Of a stretch of DNA of 64,000 nucleotides, positions 59,780-64,000 are shown piece by piece. Where the stretch lies: contig CAIXDS010000195.1 of assembly GCA_903918195.1 (NCBI GenBank), positions 20,911 to 84,910 on the forward strand, given 5' to 3'. The stretch comes from an uncultured Acetobacteraceae bacterium (GTDB taxonomy: Bacteria; Pseudomonadota; Alphaproteobacteria; Acetobacterales; Acetobacteraceae). A program made the translations under genes and the position numbers. How positions within the stretch are numbered: the first letter of the stretch is position 1; each line of letters begins with the position of its first letter. Under the pieces are notes generated by a model. That model was not told where the DNA came from, did no database searches, and was given only the letters and a program-made list of their open reading frames with translations.

Positions 59780-60682
59780 TTATGCCACCCACCCGAAATG
59801 GGGAAACATCCATCCGAGGTCGTGCAGCACCATCGCGTTCATCTCGGGCGTGAGGGTCGATGTCCAGTCGCCGACGGTGCCCTTGCGGAAGAACGATCCG
59901 TTCTGCGCCACCCCGGCAGGGCGCCCTCCGGTCAAAGCCGAAAACGATGTCCGGGCGAGACAATCCACCACCACCTCGTTGCGGTCGGACACGCCAAGGA
60001 ACCGGAACAGTTGCGCCAGCATCGCCGCCGGTGATTGTTGCAGCCCTTCGTAGGTGACCATCATATAGTCGGCCGGATGGGCCTCACCCAACGCAATCAT
60101 GGCGCGTGCGCCTTCTCCCAGCGACGGCAGCGCGCTCCGGATGAAAGCTTTCCTGGCCGCGACGTCGTCCTCGCCCGGCACTGGCTTGTGGAAGAAATGC
60201 CAGGCCGAGGTCAGCACGTCGCGCGGGTCGCGCGCGATGGCGATGAGCTTCGCGCCCGGGAACAGGCGTTTCAATCGCGGAAAGAAGAAGACGTTCTCGG
60301 GTGTTTTCTCCCCAACCGCCAGGCAACGCCGCCCGGCGGTCTGCTGACGTAACGCCAGCAGGATGGCGGTGCCGATCAGGAACTCGGTGTCGTCTGGCTG
60401 GGGCAGAGGATAGCCGCCGGTATGGCGGAAAATCCCCGCGTTCTTGGCCTCAAGCGCCTGGCTCCGCTGCGCCATCATGGTTTCCAGCGGCAGCGCGATC
60501 TGGTTCCAGAACAAACCCTCGCCCTGGCACGAAACATCAGGATGGCAGTCGAGCATCTGCTGCAGCCATGTCGTTCCGGAACGCGGCGCACCGCCCACGA
60601 AGAACAACTGCTTCCCCGCCAGCCGGGTAAGCTCATCCTGACGCCCGGTCCAGCTTTCCAATGCCAGGGTCCTCGTTGCCAC
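59780..60682 (-). CDS. Sulfotransferase family protein
   Basis: A 300-residue protein with the PAPS-binding signatures of sulfotransferases: the 5'-phosphosulfate loop FVGGAPRSGTTWLQQML near the N-terminus and a 3'-phosphate segment IAIARDPRDVLTSAWHF. It is probably cytoplasmic. The start is uncertain; GTG 60682 is the first reasonable in-frame codon, while upstream sequence is the duplicated 3' flank of the Hint gene. It lies between the two Hint-domain genes; its acceptor is unknown, and a surface glycan or protein is an inference from context. Confidence 0.75.
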   Translation of the reverse strand: MATRTLALESWTGRQDELTRLAGKQLFFVGGAPRSGTTWLQQMLDCHPDVSCQGEGLFWNQIALPLETMMAQRSQALEAKNAGIFRHTGGYPLPQPDDTEFLIGTAILLALRQQTAGRRCLAVGEKTPENVFFFPRLKRLFPGAKLIAIARDPRDVLTSAWHFFHKPVPGEDDVAARKAFIRSALPSLGEGARAMIALGEAHPADYMMVTYEGLQQSPAAMLAQLFRFLGVSDRNEVVVDCLARTSFSALTGGRPAGVAQNGSFFRKGTVGDWTSTLTPEMNAMVLHDLGWMFPHFGWVA

Positions 60683-60689
60683 GGAACGC

Positions 60690-61320
60690 GTGCCCGTCCG
60701 GCGAGCATCGTAGCACGCGATCCGGTACGCCGCAGTGCCCGCTTCAGGCCGTGCGTCGCTGCCGGTCCTCGCGGTCGATCCACGGGCACAGTTCAGCGGC
60801 ACGCGCGGCCAGGTGGCGGCGTATCGCCATCGGCACCTGCCGGTGCGAGCGGGCACGCGGCAGCGGCAACTCGGTAACCTCCCGGCCTTCGGGGTACAGC
60901 GCCAGATGCTCGTCCCAGTTGTCGAAGCCCATGCGATCGACCGTGTCCACGAAGGTCTCCGCCGGCACGCCCTCGGCCAGGATCAGCGCCTGGTCGGCCA
61001 GTTCCACGTGGTAGTAGGTCAGGATCGTCGGCACGTTCGCCTCGCGACGGATCGTGCTGCCGTTCACCAGCGCGCCGGCCTGGATCAGCACGCCGCACAC
61101 CAGCAGGGCGTGGTCGGGCGAGACCAGCAGGTCGCGCACCGGCACATTCTCCTCCAGCGCGCCGGCGGTGATGCGGATCGGCAGCACGCGTAGAGGGTCC
61201 GCGAAGACGCGCGACACCGTCTGCCGGCCGATCCACAGCACCGGTTTCGCCTCGCCCTCGACGGTGAGCACCAGATCGCCGATCGCCAGCGACTCCACCG
61301 CCTGTTCGCCGTTCGGCACG
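60690..61320 (-). repeat. Duplicated Hint cassette, copy B
   Basis: Counterpart of 55662-56310, including the stop codon and about 54 bases of 3' flank. Sequence similarity stops at ACGCGG before the passenger, marking the edge of the copied module. Confidence 0.85.
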
Positions 61321-64000
61321 CGGACCCGCGTGCCGGGCATGAAGCAGATCACCTCGGTGATATTCGTGCCGGTGCTGCCGTCCGCCGCGAGCGAGAACGT
61401 GTCGCCCACGAAACTCTGGGTCGGGTCGAGCTCGATGGCGAGCGCCCCCGCGCCGAGGCCGGTGATCAGCAGCACATTGTCGGCCAGCAGCGTGGTCTGC
61501 GCGCCCGACACGTAGGCTTCGTTGGCCAGGTCGATCCTGTCGGTGGCGGCGAAGCCGGAGATGGTCGCGCCCAGCATGGTCGTGCCGTCGATTTGCAGCG
61601 TGGCGCTGCCGCCGGCGAACACGATCGCCCCGCTGGCCACCGCGCCGGCCGCAAGTACGGCGCTGCCGCCGCTGCTCAGCACGATGCCACTCTCGATGCC
61701 GCCGGACTCCACGTCTTCGACGCCGCCCTTGTCCACCGTGGTGCTGATGGCCGTGCCGCCGGAGGAGACGATCTCGGTGCTGCCGGGGATCACCGTGGTG
61801 CTGACGGCCGAGCCGCCAGAGGCGACGATCTCGGTGCCGCCGCTGCCCAGATTGGTGCCGCTCGCCGTGCCGCCGGACAGAACGAGCGTCGCCAGTCCAC
61901 CGCCGACGACGTACACCCCGCTCACGGTGGCGCCGCTGAACAGGACCTCGGAACCGCCAACGAACCTGGTGGAGATCGTGGTGGCGCCGCCATACACCTC
62001 CAGCGTGCCGCCGGAGTTCACCTTGGCGCCGCTCGCCGTCCCGCCGGAGGCGACGATCTCGGTACCGCCGGCGTTCACCGTGGTGCTGATGGCCGAGCCG
62101 CCGGAGGAGACGATCTCGGTGCCGCTGAGGTACACTGTGTCGTTGGTGGCCGAGCCGCCGGAGGCGACGATCTCGGTGCCGCCGCTGCTTATCCTGGTGC
62201 CGACGGCCGAGCCGCCGGAGGCGACGATCTCGGTGCCGCCGCTGTTGAGAGTGATGCCGCCCGCCGAGCCGCCGGACAGCACCAGCGTTGCCAGTCCACC
62301 GCCGGCGACGGTCGCCCCCGTCACGGAGGCGCCGCTGAACAGGACCTCGGAACCGCCGACGAAACTGGTCGCGGATACGAAGGCCCCGCCATACACATCC
62401 AGCGTGCCGCCGGCGTTCACGGTGGTGCTGACGGCCGAGCCGCCGGAGGCGACGATCTCGGTGCCGCCGGCGTTCACCGTGGCGCTGATCGCCGAGCCGC
62501 CGGACAGAACGAGCGTCGCCAGTCCACCGCCGGCGACGGTCGCCCCCGTCACGGAGACGCCGCTGAACAGGACCTCGGAACCGCCAACGAATGTCGTGGC
62601 GAGCGTGGTGGCGCCGGCATACACCTCCAGCGTGCCGCCGCTGCTCACCGTGGTGCTGACGGCCGAGCCGCCGGAGGCGACGATCTCGGTGCCGCCGGCA
62701 TTCACCGTGGCGCTGATCGCCGAGCCGCCGGACAGAACGAGCGTTGCCAGTCCACCGCCGGCGACGCTCGCCCCCGTCACGGTGGCGCCGCTGAACAGGA
62801 CCTCGGAACCGCCAACGAACCTGTTGGCGAGCGTGACGCCGCCGCCATACACCTCCAGCGTGCCGCCGCTGCTCACCGTGGTGCTGACGGCCGAGCCGCC
62901 GGAGGCGACGATCTCGGTGCCGCCGGCGTTCACCGTGGTGCTGATCGCCGAGCCGCCGGAGAACACGTCCAGATAGCCGCCGCCGCTGACCGTGGTGCTG
63001 ACGGCGGAACCGCCGGACAACACCAGAACAGTGCCGCCGCTTTCCGCCGTCGTGCCGCTCGCCCGGCCGCCCGACGAAACCACTTCCAGACCGGGGGTGG
63101 TGATCGTGCCGCCACTGCTCAGGCTGCCGCCGATGACGAACTGCTCGGTCGTTCCGCCGGCGAACACCTCCACGCTCCGGCCGTCGTCGAAGGTCAGACC
63201 GCTGCTGGTCTGGAGGATGTTGACGCCGAGCGGCGCGATGCCCGACACCAGCGTGCCGCCGGAGCCGTCCGCCAGCACCGCGACGCCTTGCGGCGGTCCG
63301 GAGAACACCAGGGTTTCGCTGGTGCCGCCGGCGGTGACGGTCAGCAATTCGGTGCCCGCCGATGTCGCGGGGAAGCTGACCGTGGGCGCCGCGCCGGCGC
63401 TGTAGGGCAGGCCGGCCAGATCGATTTCGTCGTTGCCGAGACTGGCGATCGGGGTGGCGTAGGTGCCGCCGTTGCTCACCGGGGCATCGATTTTCAGCTT
63501 CGCGCCGGGCAGACCGGCGAAGGTGATGGGGCCGGACCCGGCGGTGCCGCCGGAGCCGATCTCCAGCGTGCCGGCGCGGATCGTGGTGCCGCCGGTGTAG
63601 GTGTTGGCTGCGGTCAGCAGCACGGTGCCGGCGTCGCCGATGAACACGCCGCCCTTGTTGCCGTCGCTCGGCACGGAGCCGTGCTCGTCGGCGATAACGC
63701 CGGAGATGGTGAGAGTCTGCCCGGCGGGGGTCGCCAGGGTGATGGTTTCGTTGCCCTGCAGGAAGATGCCGTCGCCGTAGGCCGAGCCGGCGGCGCCGCC
63801 GTTGCCGCCGTTGCCGCCGCTGACGCTGCCGGCGCTGAGGACGGATGACTCCTCGATGGTCAGCGAGCCGCCGGACTGGACGAAAATATCCCCGCCCGCC
63901 CCGAGCCCGCCGCCGCCACCGCCGCCACCGCCGCCGCCAGAGACGCCGCTGCCGCCCAAGCCGCCGACGCCGCCGCCGAAGCCACCGCGGCCGCCGCCGC
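60744..64000 (-). CDS. AIDA-repeat surface protein with C-terminal Hint domain, 5' end outside window
   Basis: The frame is open to the window edge (more than 1085 residues); the N-terminus is missing. From the right it holds a glycine run, an autotransporter-type beta segment (GTVLLTAANTYTGGTTIRAG) and a linker. Then follow about 20 AIDA-type strand-loop-strand units of the pattern GGTxxVxSGGxA. The C-terminal about 190 residues are a Hint domain (CFMPGTRVRVPNGEQAVESL, LLVSPDHALLV) almost identical to that of 55718-58621. No beta-barrel translocator is seen at the C-terminus, so it is not a classical type V autotransporter. Confidence 0.85.
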   Translation of the reverse strand, partial: GGGRGGFGGGVGGLGGSGVSGGGGGGGGGGGLGAGGDIFVQSGGSLTIEESSVLSAGSVSGGNGGNGGAAGSAYGDGIFLQGNETITLATPAGQTLTISGVIADEHGSVPSDGNKGGVFIGDAGTVLLTAANTYTGGTTIRAGTLEIGSGGTAGSGPITFAGLPGAKLKIDAPVSNGGTYATPIASLGNDEIDLAGLPYSAGAAPTVSFPATSAGTELLTVTAGGTSETLVFSGPPQGVAVLADGSGGTLVSGIAPLGVNILQTSSGLTFDDGRSVEVFAGGTTEQFVIGGSLSSGGTITTPGLEVVSSGGRASGTTAESGGTVLVLSGGSAVSTTVSGGGYLDVFSGGSAISTTVNAGGTEIVASGGSAVSTTVSSGGTLEVYGGGVTLANRFVGGSEVLFSGATVTGASVAGGGLATLVLSGGSAISATVNAGGTEIVASGGSAVSTTVSSGGTLEVYAGATTLATTFVGGSEVLFSGVSVTGATVAGGGLATLVLSGGSAISATVNAGGTEIVASGGSAVSTTVNAGGTLDVYGGAFVSATSFVGGSEVLFSGASVTGATVAGGGLATLVLSGGSAGGITLNSGGTEIVASGGSAVGTRISSGGTEIVASGGSATNDTVYLSGTEIVSSGGSAISTTVNAGGTEIVASGGTASGAKVNSGGTLEVYGGATTISTRFVGGSEVLFSGATVSGVYVVGGGLATLVLSGGTASGTNLGSGGTEIVASGGSAVSTTVIPGSTEIVSSGGTAISTTVDKGGVEDVESGGIESGIVLSSGGSAVLAAGAVASGAIVFAGGSATLQIDGTTMLGATISGFAATDRIDLANEAYVSGAQTTLLADNVLLITGLGAGALAIELDPTQSFVGDTFSLAADGSTGTNITEVICFMPGTRVRVPNGEQAVESLAIGDLVLTVEGEAKPVLWIGRQTVSRVFADPLRVLPIRITAGALEENVPVRDLLVSPDHALLVCGVLIQAGALVNGSTIRREANVPTILTYYHVELADQALILAEGVPAETFVDTVDRMGFDNWDEHLALYPEGREVTELPLPRARSHRQVPMAIRRHLAARAAELCPWIDREDRQRRTA
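61760..63010 (-). repeat. Tandem AIDA-type coding repeats
   Basis: The segment is built of near-identical 225-400 bp units. FVGGSEVLFSG recurs four times (near 61935, 62333, 62565 and 62790), each followed or preceded by VNAGGTEIVASGGSAVSTTV-type blocks. At DNA level the units differ by only a few bases, so they are prone to recombination and copy-number change. Confidence 0.85.

Noticed and set aside
61760..63010. CRISPR-like repeat array
   Set aside because: The repeats are coding AIDA units in one long open frame, with no spacers of unique sequence and no cas genes.

Overview
The window is about 68% G+C and is almost entirely a photosynthesis gene cluster of a purple, bacteriochlorophyll-a-producing alphaproteobacterium. 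The reaction-centre and LH1 genes, both Mg-protoporphyrin cyclases (O2-independent bchE and O2-dependent acsF), an HiPIP, a three-part MFS/acyltransferase/acyl-ACP synthetase gene, Hint-domain surface proteins and a family of GC-rich palindromic spacer repeats together suggest an acidophilic or freshwater member of the Acetobacteraceae (Rhodopila, Rhodovastum or Acidiphilium relatives). The family placement is an inference from gene content; no 16S gene is present.

Layout: 1-2642 (-) is a truncated phospholipid acyltransferase gene. 2890-6285 (-) is pufBALMC, and 6480-11452 (-) is bchCXYZ, reading toward puf as in the classical superoperon but without a recognisable pufQ. 11535-13610 (-) holds crtF and crtE, with divergent crtD-crtC to 16135 (+). 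16205-19144 (-) holds a 2Fe-2S ferredoxin, bchJ and bchE, with FNR-type boxes before the ferredoxin and before bchE. 19277-22510 (-) holds a small unknown membrane protein, crtB and crtI. 22583-27865 (-) is bchI-bchD-bchO-DUF3422. 28211-29813 (-) is an HiPIP gene and hemA. 29896-45041 (-) is one long, tightly packed operon, bchF-bchN-bchB-bchH-bchL-bchM-lhaA-puhA-puhB-puhC-orf94-acsF-puhE, in which puhE is fused to a CobW-type GTPase. 45307-51169 (+) is aerR/ppaA-ppsR-bchG-pucC-like-bchP, divergent from bchF.

From 51170 the content changes. There is a large inverted-repeat terminator, a membrane-anchored dihaem cytochrome c gene interrupted at a 10-G tract, two periplasmic-binding-type proteins (TAXI and PstS-like), and then an accessory surface-protein region. 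That region has a beta-solenoid protein ending in a Hint domain, remnants of a hybrid histidine kinase and of an autotransporter heptosyltransferase, a sulfotransferase-like gene, and a second, AIDA-repeat protein ending in a nearly identical Hint domain that runs off the window.

Function as a whole: hemA, bchI/D/H/M, acsF or bchE/bchJ, bchL/N/B, bchX/Y/Z/C/F, bchG and bchP make bacteriochlorophyll a. CrtE/B/I/C/D/F make methoxylated acyclic carotenoids; no crtA is present. The puf and puh products and the LhaA/PucC-type proteins form and assemble RC-LH1. PpsR with its antirepressor AerR/PpaA very likely controls the cluster: TGT-N12-ACA-like palindromes lie before bchC, crtE/crtD, crtI and in the bchF/aerR intergenic region. 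An FNR/FixK-type regulator probably controls bchE and the ferredoxin. The observations most worth a second look are the PuhE-CobW fusion that has lost the CxCC motif, the crtC gene with no usable start codon, the FNR-linked ferredoxin, the duplicated Hint cassette on unrelated passengers, and the AIDA-repeat protein beside a dead heptosyltransferase.
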